A stretch of DNA of 27,437 nt from JAIYDJ01 sp031400505 (GTDB lineage Bacteria > Pseudomonadota > Alphaproteobacteria > Rhodobacterales > Rhodobacteraceae). The position numbers were made by a program, and so were the translations under genes. Below the pieces are notes generated by a model. The model saw only the letters and a list, made by a program, of their open reading frames with translations, did not search any database and was not told the DNA's origin. The stretch covers positions 1-27,437 of the forward strand of contig JANNPZ010000025.1 in assembly GCA_031400505.1 (NCBI GenBank), given 5' to 3'. Shown here in pieces: positions 8,379 through 14,980 of this stretch (positions are counted from its first letter, which is position 1; the number at the start of each line of letters is the position of its first letter).

Positions 8379-9272
8379 TCACAGAAAAGGCGAATCCATT
8401 GCTTCAGGCAAGAGGGGATCCGGGATCGCAGGTCGACAGAGCCACACAACCACGGGGTCGCCACGTGGCGTGATATCCCGCAATTCGACCCTTGCGCCAA
8501 ACCACTCTTCGGCGACCGTCGACGACAGGGAAACTGCTTCAGGGTCGGGCACGATGGGCGGTGTTGCTGGCAAAAGCGACGGGCAGCGACGCGCAAAGCC
8601 TTCGATGCGGTGCCGGACAGTCTCCAGTCTGGCTGGTACGCCACAGGAACCTGCGGCCAGAAGCTCCATCAGGTTCATTTCCATCAGCAGCATCTCGCGC
8701 AGCGCCTTTTCCGCCGCCCGGCACGCGGACGTATCGCAGCCGTATCCAAGGACGGGCTGTTGCCCGCCAAAACTGGTGCTGCGGCAGACCATGACAAAAG
8801 GTGCCGCCTGCGACGGGATCAGCCACATGCCCGAGAGACGCTTTTGCGCGGCCCCGGTGCGTGCGACGGCAAGTCGCGCGGAAATCCCGCAGTCTGCCAA
8901 CCAACTGGCCGCCACCGGACTTGCAGATAGCCGGCCCTGCCACCAACCGATGACGGCAAACCGCTCATACGCCTCCAGCAAGGCTGCCTCTCGTGCCATG
9001 CCACTGTCCGGATGGGCCGCAATCCCGTCGCGCCAAGACGAGAATGTCAGGTTGAAATCCTCGCCTGACAAATATAGGGCACGCCATTCCGCGGTCTCGC
9101 CAAGGCACCGACCCAGCGCCGTCTCGCGCACGCGACCCGCGCCGCTGGCGGTGCTGCCGTCTGGCAGCAGAGCCTGAATGATCGCAATGCCTGGCGCAAA
9201 AATGCTGTCACGCCAGTCGTACCGTTGCCAGATTGCCGCAAGGTCGACGGGAGTTTGCTTTTCAGGTTTCAT
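8379..9272 (-). CDS. YcaO-like protein, compact form
   Basis: 297 residues. Three segments line up with the ATP-binding YcaO fold used to make azolines, thioamides and amidines. The first is SGAGRVRETALGRCLGETAEW, matching the GKG-x-ASALxEAIER motif with Glu59 and Glu62. The second is REAALLEAYERFAVIGWWQGRL, matching the second ExxER helix with its WW (Glu100, Glu103, Arg104). The third is VLGYGCDTSACRAAEKALREMLLMEMN, matching the GxGAHxDPxxALxRALxE motif (Glu193). It is about 100 residues shorter than usual YcaO proteins, and neither an E1-like/ocin-ThiF partner nor a TfuA partner is nearby. It is the first gene of a three-gene minus-strand operon. No strong ribosome site precedes the ATG. 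Assignment rests on motif reading; the reaction and substrate are unknown. Confidence 0.72.
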   Translation of the reverse strand: MKPEKQTPVDLAAIWQRYDWRDSIFAPGIAIIQALLPDGSTASGAGRVRETALGRCLGETAEWRALYLSGEDFNLTFSSWRDGIAAHPDSGMAREAALLEAYERFAVIGWWQGRLSASPVAASWLADCGISARLAVARTGAAQKRLSGMWLIPSQAAPFVMVCRSTSFGGQQPVLGYGCDTSACRAAEKALREMLLMEMNLMELLAAGSCGVPARLETVRHRIEGFARRCPSLLPATPPIVPDPEAVSLSSTVAEEWFGARVELRDITPRGDPVVVWLCRPAIPDPLLPEAMDSPFL

Positions 9273-9332
9273 CCAGCCGCCACCGGTTCAGAAAACATTG
9301 CTCGCCACTGCGCCCGACACTAACCTGACGTC

Positions 9333-9350
9333 TGTGATCAGAGTGTGATC
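9333..9350 (-). promoter_or_regulatory. Heptamer direct repeat in 11-bp phase, SARP-type operator candidate
   Basis: On the plus strand TGTGATC occurs at 9333-9339 and again, perfectly, at 9344-9350, with a 4-base spacer (GATCACA twice on the coding strand of the YcaO operon). The 7+4 layout, placing both copies on one helix face, is the standard site for SARP activators. Read toward the YcaO gene, 8 bases after the second copy comes GTTAGTG, a weak -10-like element, the spacing known for SARP promoters. The site lies 61-78 bases before the YcaO start. The assigned regulator is the SARP-like protein at 4294-6213 by inference. Confidence 0.55.
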
Positions 9351-9443
9351 CCTACTATTCTGCCTGTGCGATCAGGTCGCTAGACAATTCCGCATCTCCA
9401 AGCGACAACCACGCTTCACGCTCCGAAGCCCACCCTTCGATGG

Positions 9444-9755
9444 TCAGCGGAAAGCCAGGCCCAACTTGGCGTGGCTTTCCGCATCGCAGATGAGAAACCT
9501 TGCCCGGGCAGTGTGGGCGTTGTTCGATGTCGGCATTCCTGCTTTCGCATCTGCCTTTGCGCGTAGCTGGTCCATGCAAGTGTTTACTTCGGCTCGAAAA
9601 TCGACACGCAAGGCCTTGCATTCTTTGGACGCTTCGGAAGTCGGGCCGGTCAGTTTGCAGATGTTTGCAAGGGAGGCAGCGGTTGTATCTTCGGCGAGGG
9701 CTGGGCCTGCAGCCATGAAGGAAAGAAAAAGCGAAGCGGCAATATGGGTTTTCAT
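9444..9755 (-). CDS. Small secreted protein with four cysteines (103 aa)
   Basis: The chosen ATG at 9755 gives a clear signal peptide: MKTHIAASLFLSFMAAGPALA with predicted cleavage after residue 21. GGAG lies 9 bases before this ATG; an in-frame start 42 bases further up would bury the signal. The mature part of about 82 residues is helical and charged, with Cys33, Cys46, Cys60 and Cys90, enough for two disulfides. It should be periplasmic or extracellular. No family is recognised. It runs in the same direction as the YcaO operon but is separated from it by 171 bases containing the heptamer repeat, so it is probably a separate transcript. A second 11-bp-phased repeat lies about 106 bases before its start. 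Confidence 0.7.
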   Translation of the reverse strand: MKTHIAASLFLSFMAAGPALAEDTTAASLANICKLTGPTSEASKECKALRVDFRAEVNTCMDQLRAKADAKAGMPTSNNAHTARARFLICDAESHAKLGLAFR

Positions 9756-9860
9756 TTCTTTAAACTCCGGAACTGGATGGTTGCGCCTTTGAGGCAAAAG
9801 CCGCCCGGGTCCGGCCCATTGGCGCCGATTCGTGAAGCACCCACAGCTTTCGGTCCAAGC

Positions 9861-9878
9861 CGTGATGTCTGTGTGATG
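9861..9878. promoter_or_regulatory. Second heptamer direct repeat in 11-bp phase
   Basis: CGTGATG (9861-9867) and TGTGATG (9872-9878) differ at one base and are 4 bases apart, the same 7+4 layout and near-identical heptamer as at 9333-9350. CGTCATA at 9883-9889, again 11 bases on, is a weaker third copy. On the plus strand CATAAA (9886-9891) follows as a possible -10 for the permease gene. On the minus strand the site could serve the secreted protein. Direction is undecided. Confidence 0.42.
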
Positions 9879-9948
9879 CGCCCGTCATAAAGCAACGCGC
9901 AGTGGGTCCCCGCTATTCACACGTCGATCACGCATCGGTCGCAGGCTG

Positions 9949-9990
9949 GTCCGTGAACCGCCGACCCGCTTGCAAGGCCGGTTCACGGAC
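9949..9990 (+). repeat. Perfect 12-bp inverted repeat in the leader of the permease gene
   Basis: GTCCGTGAACCG at 9949-9960 is the exact reverse complement of 9979-9990, with an 18-base loop. It ends 30 bases before the permease GTG. As RNA it would make a strong hairpin, with CCCTTTTT about 10 bases further on, not directly abutting as in a normal terminator. It may be a regulator site read as DNA, or an attenuator-like leader structure. Confidence 0.7.
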
Positions 9991-10020
9991 TGACCAGATC
10001 CCTTTTTCAGGAAACGTATT

Positions 10021-11532
10021 GTGACCAATCATGACCCCGAGCGTTCTGCGCCCCTTGCCGCAACCTTCATTGCCACCGCCCCAGGCTATTTCGAGAAGCG
10101 CGGTCTTCGTCGCCATGCCGGCGTCTGGTCGCTTTGGGCGCTAGGGGTGGGCGCGGTGATCTCCGGGCATTTCTCGGGGTGGAATCTTGGCCTCGCCGCA
10201 GGCGGATGGGGGGGGATGCTGGTCGCCGCCGCGATCATGGCGGTGATGTTCCCGGCGCTGTCGTTCTGCATAGCCGAGATGAGCACGGCGCTTCCCTTGA
10301 ATGGCGGATCCTACCCCTTTGCCCGCTTTGCGTTGGGGCCGTTCTGGGGCTTTGTCTCAGGGATCTGCGAGCACATCGAATATGTGCTGACGCCCGCCGT
10401 CATCTGCTATTTCATCGGCGCCTATCTGGGCGCGATCTTTGGGCCTGGGGTGCCGGAACCCGTCTGGTGGATCGGCACCTATGCAGTCTTTCTGGCACTG
10501 AACATGCTGGGCGTGGCACTCACGTTCCGCATCACCTTGGTGGTCACGCTGACTTCGCTTGCCATTCTGCTGTACTTTTGCGCTGTCGCCTTGCCGCAGG
10601 TCGATTTCGCCCGGTGGGCGCTGAACATCGCGCCCGATGGTAGTGAATTAGTCGGAGGGCACGGTGCCTTTTTGCCGATGGGTTGGGCAGGGGTTCTGGC
10701 CGCCCTGCCCTTTGCTGTCTGGCTGTATCTGGCCATCGAGGAAACTCCGCTGGCGACCGAGGAATCGATCGATCCGGTCCGCGACATGCCGAAAGGCATC
10801 CTGCTGGCGCTGCTTACTCTGATCCTGACAGCCTTCCTGATGGTCGCCATCAACCCGGCGATAGAAGGGATTGGCGCCCACGCCCTGTCGCAATCCGGGG
10901 AACCGGTGCTGGACGGGTTTCGCGCGCTGTTCGGTGGGGCGAGTGCCGACATTCTGGGGCTGATCGCGCTTTCCGGGCTGGTTGCGAGCTTTCATGCCAT
11001 CCTGTTCGCGCAAGGCCGGCAGATCTTTGCCCTCTCCCGTTCAGGCTATCTGCCAGCGGGGTTGTCGCTGATCCATGGTGGGCGCCAGACTCCGGTTGTG
11101 GCCATGCTGGCAGGCTCAGCGTTGGGCCTTGGCATCATGCTGATCCTGTCGGTCAGCCTTGGCGAGGCGCGGGCTGGCACGCTGATCGGGTCGGTCCTGC
11201 TGAACATGGCGGTGTTCGGGGCGATGCTGTCCTACCTGTCGCGTGCTGCGGCGTTTCTGACATTGCGGCGCGCCTACCCGCGCCTGCCACGCCTTTTCAG
11301 CAGCCCAATGGGCCGCTTCGGCGGCTGGCTGACGATTGCCATTTGCGTTGTTACGCTGGTCTGCCAGGTGCAGGACCCGCTTTTCCTGCAAGGATCGTTC
11401 TGGGTCGTGGTCTGGCTTGGCTTGGGTATGGCCTATTATGCGCTGGTGGCCCGTCACCGCCTGATCCTGACCCCGGACGAAGACGCCGGCCGCAAAGCCG
11501 CGCAAGCTGCAACCGACCGGGTGGCGGGATGA
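10021..11532 (+). CDS. APC-family permease, ethanolamine-permease-like
   Basis: 503 residues with about 12 hydrophobic helices, in the inner membrane. The N-terminal block (GVGAVISGHFSGWNLGLAAGGWGGML, then EMSTALPLNGGSYPFARFALGPFWGF and ICEHIEYVLTPAVI) closely matches the ethanolamine permease branch of the amino acid-polyamine-organocation family. These import ethanolamine or related amines or amino acids by cation coupling. The start is a GTG with AGGAAA 7 bases upstream. No ethanolamine lyase genes are in view, so the real substrate may be another amine or amino acid. The stop overlaps the ATG of the EamA gene by 4 bases, so both are one operon. The leader holds a perfect inverted repeat and, further up, an 11-bp-phased direct repeat. 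Confidence 0.82.
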   Translation: MTNHDPERSAPLAATFIATAPGYFEKRGLRRHAGVWSLWALGVGAVISGHFSGWNLGLAAGGWGGMLVAAAIMAVMFPALSFCIAEMSTALPLNGGSYPFARFALGPFWGFVSGICEHIEYVLTPAVICYFIGAYLGAIFGPGVPEPVWWIGTYAVFLALNMLGVALTFRITLVVTLTSLAILLYFCAVALPQVDFARWALNIAPDGSELVGGHGAFLPMGWAGVLAALPFAVWLYLAIEETPLATEESIDPVRDMPKGILLALLTLILTAFLMVAINPAIEGIGAHALSQSGEPVLDGFRALFGGASADILGLIALSGLVASFHAILFAQGRQIFALSRSGYLPAGLSLIHGGRQTPVVAMLAGSALGLGIMLILSVSLGEARAGTLIGSVLLNMAVFGAMLSYLSRAAAFLTLRRAYPRLPRLFSSPMGRFGGWLTIAICVVTLVCQVQDPLFLQGSFWVVVWLGLGMAYYALVARHRLILTPDEDAGRKAAQAATDRVAG

Positions 11533-12434
11533 ACCGGAACCGTGCCACAGCACTTGCCTTGTTGGGCGCCATGGCCTGGGGCTGCGGAAACGTCGCGCAG
11601 AAGACTATCCTGGAGCATATTGACGGCTATGCGGCCAACGGCTTCACCTCGTTTGTCGGCGTATTGGTGCTGTTGCCGCTGGCGCTGCGGGAAAGCAGGG
11701 CCAGCCTGCCCGCAGCCAGTGGAATGTACCCGCTTTTGCTGGTGGTGTCGTTGCTCTTCACCTTTGCCAGCACGGCCATGCAGTTGGGCTATGGGCTGAC
11801 CACGGTCACCAACGCGGGGTTTCTGGTTAATACCGCGGCGGTGCTGACGCCGATCCTGGCTTGGGCATTTCTGGCGCAGCGCCCGCGGCTGGCGATCTGG
11901 CCTGCCAGTCTGGCGGCGCTGCTGGGCATCTTTCTGATGGCAGGCGCAAGCTTGTCCGGGCTATCCGCTGGTGATCTTCTGGCGCTGCTTGCGGCCCTTG
12001 GCTTTGCCGTCTGGACCCTGACCGTCGGCGTCTTTGTAATGCGCTATCGGCGCCCGGTCTTGATGGTTACAGTGCAACTGGCGCTGTGCGGCGTGCTTTG
12101 CATGGGCCTGGGCGCGGGCTTGAACGGCCTCCCCTCGACCCGCGCCCTGATCGCCGCCTCGCCCGAGATTATGTTCGTAGGACTTGTATCGAAGGGTCTG
12201 GCCTATGTTCTGATGGCGATAGCGCAGCAGCATATCTCGGCCGCCAGCGCGGGTATCCTCGTTAGTGCCGAAGCCGTCTTTGGCGCTTTGATCGCTGCCT
12301 TCATACTTGGCGAGACCCTCGATCTGCCGCGCGGTTTTGGCTGCTTTTGCATCATCCTGGGCGTCTACATCGCGGCCCGGTTCCCGGTTCAGCTGCCGGA
12401 CGACCGGATTTCAGCGCCGCTTGAACAATCCTGA
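11529..12434 (+). CDS. EamA/DMT-family transporter (RhaT/YdcZ-like drug/metabolite exporter)
   Basis: 301 residues with ten predicted membrane helices in two EamA-type halves: LALLGAMAWGCGNVAQK opens the first and LLALLAALGFAVWTLTVG the second. Each half ends with the typical Pro/Glu-bearing helix, VNTAAVLTPILAWAFLAQRP and VSAEAVFGALIAAFILGETL. DMT proteins usually export amino acids or small metabolites. The ATG overlaps the permease stop as ATGA, showing translational coupling, so the pair could act as an uptake/efflux couple for related compounds. The substrate is unknown. Downstream DNA decays into mobile-element remnants with no clear terminator. Confidence 0.85.
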   Translation: MNRNRATALALLGAMAWGCGNVAQKTILEHIDGYAANGFTSFVGVLVLLPLALRESRASLPAASGMYPLLLVVSLLFTFASTAMQLGYGLTTVTNAGFLVNTAAVLTPILAWAFLAQRPRLAIWPASLAALLGIFLMAGASLSGLSAGDLLALLAALGFAVWTLTVGVFVMRYRRPVLMVTVQLALCGVLCMGLGAGLNGLPSTRALIAASPEIMFVGLVSKGLAYVLMAIAQQHISAASAGILVSAEAVFGALIAAFILGETLDLPRGFGCFCIILGVYIAARFPVQLPDDRISAPLEQS

Positions 12435-12906
12435 GAGGATACAATGGTCCTGTCAGAGGGAGTTAGCTTGTGGTTGGGCGAGGCGTTCCTCTGGCCTTCG
12501 GGCATGACGAAACGCTCCCCATTCCGGTACTTCAAGACCAGCCCTGAGTATCCGTCATGCGCAAGGGCTTCTTGGGGTCTAAATTCGGTTAGCCTTGACC
12601 AGTGCGTTTGCGGTTTCAAGGAGCTTTCGCATGATGGCGACGATGGCGACCTACGCTGCGGCGAGCACGAATGGCCGTTGTGGGCCGATCACGCCATTGG
12701 CAGAGTTGCAGGGACGGGTGTTATTACTATCGAGACGCGAAATTAGCGGGTCAACAATAGGTCAACCCGCGTAACTACCTCGTTCTCCGTTTGATCCCGT
12801 CCTGTGCGGTTGGATGCGGCGCGATGCGGTTGAAAAACGTCGGCAGTTCAAGAGGTTATCGTGCAAGCCATTGAAATTAAGGGAGAAGTCATTTTCCGTG
12901 AGATTG
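12435..12906. other. Gene-poor junction with transposon debris
   Basis: No intact gene is supported here. The stretch holds an IS110-like remnant on the minus strand (see separate entry), short GTCAAC repeats around 12747-12768 within the imperfect palindrome GCGGGT...ACCCGC, and then AT-richer DNA up to the tRNA scar. It is the right edge of the putative island. Confidence 0.5.
12579..12680 (-). pseudogene. IS110/IS116-like transposase, C-terminal scrap
   Basis: On the minus strand, VAIVAIMRKLLETANALVKANRI ends at a TAG (12579-12581). This is close to the VAxxAxMRKLLxxxNALxRD tail of IS110/IS116/IS902 transposases. A second TAG at 12651-12653 interrupts the frame just before it, and no further transposase can be read upstream. 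It is a small relic of an insertion sequence. Confidence 0.42.
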
Positions 12907-12952
12907 GGCTCATAACCTGAAGGTCACAGGTTCAAATCCTGTCCCCGCAACC
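12907..12952 (+). tRNA. 3' half of an initiator tRNA-Met (CAT) gene: att scar, not functional
   Basis: From the anticodon loop CTCATAA through a good T-arm (ACAGG, TTCAAAT loop, CCTGT) to the acceptor strand CCCCGCA and encoded ACCA, the sequence matches the 3' half of alphaproteobacterial initiator tRNA-Met. The 5' half is missing: the bases from 12876 do not supply the TGCGGGG acceptor partner or a D-arm. Such 3' tRNA halves are the direct repeat left at the far end of islands integrated by tyrosine integrases. A normal-looking terminator follows at 12981, so the right side is probably the original chromosomal flank. Confidence 0.72.
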
Positions 12953-12980
12953 AAAATATTGAATGATTGCAATGACCTAC

Positions 12981-13003
12981 GCCCCGCCTTACCGCGGGGC
13001 TTT
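12981..13003 (+). terminator. Rho-independent terminator after the tRNA remnant
   Basis: GCCCCGC (12981-12987), loop CTTACC, GCGGGGC (12994-13000), then TTT. A perfect 7-bp GC stem followed by a short T-run 28 bases after the encoded CCA fits the native terminator of the tRNA gene. Confidence 0.7.
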
Positions 13004-13075
13004 CGCATGTTCGCGCCCGCGTCAACACTGTGTCAACAAAACGATGGCGGCCCGTGTCAGCGGATGACGCTCGAC

Positions 13076-13759
13076 TCACGGGCGTACCCCGGCCATCGCG
13101 ACCATTGCTTTCTCGAAACTAGCCTGCGCCCCGAGCCACTGTGCCATCCAATACTCGTGCTTCTCGTTGTGGACGACGTGCCTGAAGCCATGGGTCGTCA
13201 TGGTTTCCGGATCGGCATGATCTCGAACAAACACTTTCGAGAAATCCCAGTGGGCTGCCTGCCGGTTCAGACCGCCGAGCTTCGCCCCCCTGAAGGACAC
13301 CATCAGTTGCATGCGCCCGGCCTGGAAATCAAAGTCCGGATGATGGACCACGCGTTGGAAGAAGTCGGCAATGCTCGGCGGAAGGCCCATGATTGCGCAT
13401 TGCAGATCGGTGGCAACTTCTGGCCTCAGCGCTGTGGTAGCTGCCTTTGCCGTTGATGATGTTTTCCGCGGTGGTCGCGCCGACTGCGAGAGGCCTTCCC
13501 CTTCCAAAGCCTCACCGCGAAACAGGCGTGCAGCAGTCTCCCACGAAGCTATCTTGTCGGCGTCCGACTTCCTCGCGCTTGGGTGCTGTCCTACCGCACT
13601 ACAACTTAATCCGGCCGCCTGCATCCGGTCGCGCGCTTTGCCGCCCAGCGCCAGGACGAAGGCGTTCGGGAACAGGTCCTCCTTCTTCGTCGCCATGCTT
13701 GCTGACTGCATCCTGTCGGAAATCAGGGGACTACCGGATAACCATCGTCCGCTCGACAT
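13076..13759 (-). CDS. Hypothetical protein (up to 227 aa)
   Basis: Not recognised. The longest form begins at 13759 with GGGGGTG 5 bases upstream; in-frame ATGs at 13711 and 13696 (MATKKEDL) are alternatives, the last giving 206 residues. The first half is basic and low-complexity (PSARKSDADK, then RPPRKTSSTAKAATTALRP). The second half is compact, with PPSIADFFQRVVHHPDFDFQ, HWDFSKVFVRDHADPETMTTHGFRHVV and YWMAQWLGAQASFEKAMVAM, rich in His and aromatic residues. No signal peptide or membrane segment is seen. It lies just right of the tRNA scar and may belong to a second, older insertion or the resident flank. Confidence 0.55.
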   Translation of the reverse strand: MSSGRWLSGSPLISDRMQSASMATKKEDLFPNAFVLALGGKARDRMQAAGLSCSAVGQHPSARKSDADKIASWETAARLFRGEALEGEGLSQSARPPRKTSSTAKAATTALRPEVATDLQCAIMGLPPSIADFFQRVVHHPDFDFQAGRMQLMVSFRGAKLGGLNRQAAHWDFSKVFVRDHADPETMTTHGFRHVVHNEKHEYWMAQWLGAQASFEKAMVAMAGVRP

Positions 13760-13828
13760 GGATCACCCCCAGCGTTGTGTCAGAGCGTGGGAGCGCTTCA
13801 ACCCTTGCGTGTTCCGAATGGACAACTG

Positions 13829-14779
13829 TCATGATGCGGCCTCGTCGAGGAGGCCCGTACGCGGGTCGTGCAGATGATCCTTGCGCCAACTGGTCAGAAA
13901 GTCGCGCAATGCCGGATCGACCACGGGCGGTGCTACGATCCGAAGTTCGACGCGCTGATCTCCCACGCCCTTGCCCCCCACCTTGGCAACTCCGCGCCCG
14001 CGAAGGCGCAGGGTGCGGCCGGAGCTGGCGCCGGGTGGAATGGTCAGGCTTACCGGTCCGGCGATGGTGGGGGCGGTGACGTTGCCGCCCAGGATCGCCT
14101 CGTCAATGGTGATGGGCAGGGTCACCAGGATATCGTCGCCCTCGCGCCGGAATACCGGATGCGGGCGGATCGTCAGGGTGATCAGCGCATCCCCCGGCGG
14201 ACCGCCACCAAAACCAGGCCCGCCTTTGCTGCGCAAGCGCAAAGTCTGGCCATCCGAAGACCCCGGCGGGATCTTGACCGCGATCGTGCCGCTATCGCTA
14301 AGCATGAGGTCCAGTGTTGCGCCGCGAGCCGCGTCCAGAAACGGGACCTCGAGCGCAAAGCGCAGATCACCTCCCGCTGCGGCAAAATCCTGACCCGAGA
14401 AGCCTTCCCCGCCGCCCCTTCGGCGCAGGATTTCGGCAAAAATATCAGACGGATCGACGCCCGACCCGAACGAAGAGTGAAACCCGCGCGGCTGCCCGTT
14501 GGCATTGCCCGACGCTTCGACAAAGTCGCAGGAGTGTCGGCGCTGCGGGCGTTCAGCGCCTGCGGCGTCAATCTCGCCCGCGTCGAAACGGGCGCGGGTG
14601 GCAGGGTCTTTCAGCAGATCATGGGCGGCGCCTATTGCCTTGAACCGCACTTCGGCCCCGGCGTCGTCAAGGTGCAGGTCGGGGTGGTTGCTGCGCGCCA
14701 GCTTGCGGTAGGCTTTCTTGATCTCGGCTGCGGTCGCGGTGCTGGTCAGTCCGAGGGTTTCATAGGGATCGGCGGCCAT
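13829..14779 (-). CDS. CbpA/DnaJ-like chaperone (J domain plus DnaJ C-terminal domain)
   Basis: 316 residues from the ATG at 14779. A longer upstream frame exists but DPYETLGLTSTATAAEIKKAYRKLA is the normal J-domain start. The HPD motif is at residues 32-34, the signature that stimulates DnaK ATPase. A Gly-rich linker (GFHSSFGSG, RRRGGGEGFSG) and two beta-sandwich substrate domains follow (VKIPPGSSDGQTLRLRSKG, then LTIPPGASSGRTLRLRGRG). There is no Cys-rich zinc region, so this is a type II, CbpA-like co-chaperone acting in the cytoplasm. It is divergent from the ABC exporter operon, and the 201-base spacer holds an FNR-like box about 92 bases before its start. Confidence 0.92.
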   Translation of the reverse strand: MAADPYETLGLTSTATAAEIKKAYRKLARSNHPDLHLDDAGAEVRFKAIGAAHDLLKDPATRARFDAGEIDAAGAERPQRRHSCDFVEASGNANGQPRGFHSSFGSGVDPSDIFAEILRRRGGGEGFSGQDFAAAGGDLRFALEVPFLDAARGATLDLMLSDSGTIAVKIPPGSSDGQTLRLRSKGGPGFGGGPPGDALITLTIRPHPVFRREGDDILVTLPITIDEAILGGNVTAPTIAGPVSLTIPPGASSGRTLRLRGRGVAKVGGKGVGDQRVELRIVAPPVVDPALRDFLTSWRKDHLHDPRTGLLDEAAS

Positions 14780-14870
14780 CAGTCCAACCTTTGTCCTCTC
14801 CGGGCAAAGCAATGGCCCAAGCACCCGTTCAGGGCTACGCATTCTGTCGCATGCCGAAGCGGGTCGGTTG

Positions 14871-14884
14871 CTGATGCAGATCAA
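14871..14884. promoter_or_regulatory. FNR/FnrL-type box in a divergent promoter region
   Basis: CTGATGCAGATCAA matches the TTGAT-N4-ATCAA consensus except at the first base. It sits almost midway between the divergent starts of the DnaJ-like gene (92 bases) and the adaptor gene (97 bases), so one oxygen-sensing regulator could serve both. The match is near-consensus but binding is inferred. Confidence 0.55.
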
Positions 14885-14980
14885 GTTCCTGCAACGGTCA
14901 AGGGCCTAGACTGTGCGCGAGGCAAGGGCGGGGCATGGATTGCTGCGCACTGGCCATTCGCGCTCCAGCAAAGAAGCACC

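Noticed and set aside
12876..12952. Complete tRNA-Met gene
   Set aside because: No 5' acceptor strand, D-arm or matching 5' anticodon stem of the normal gene is present; only the 3' half matches.
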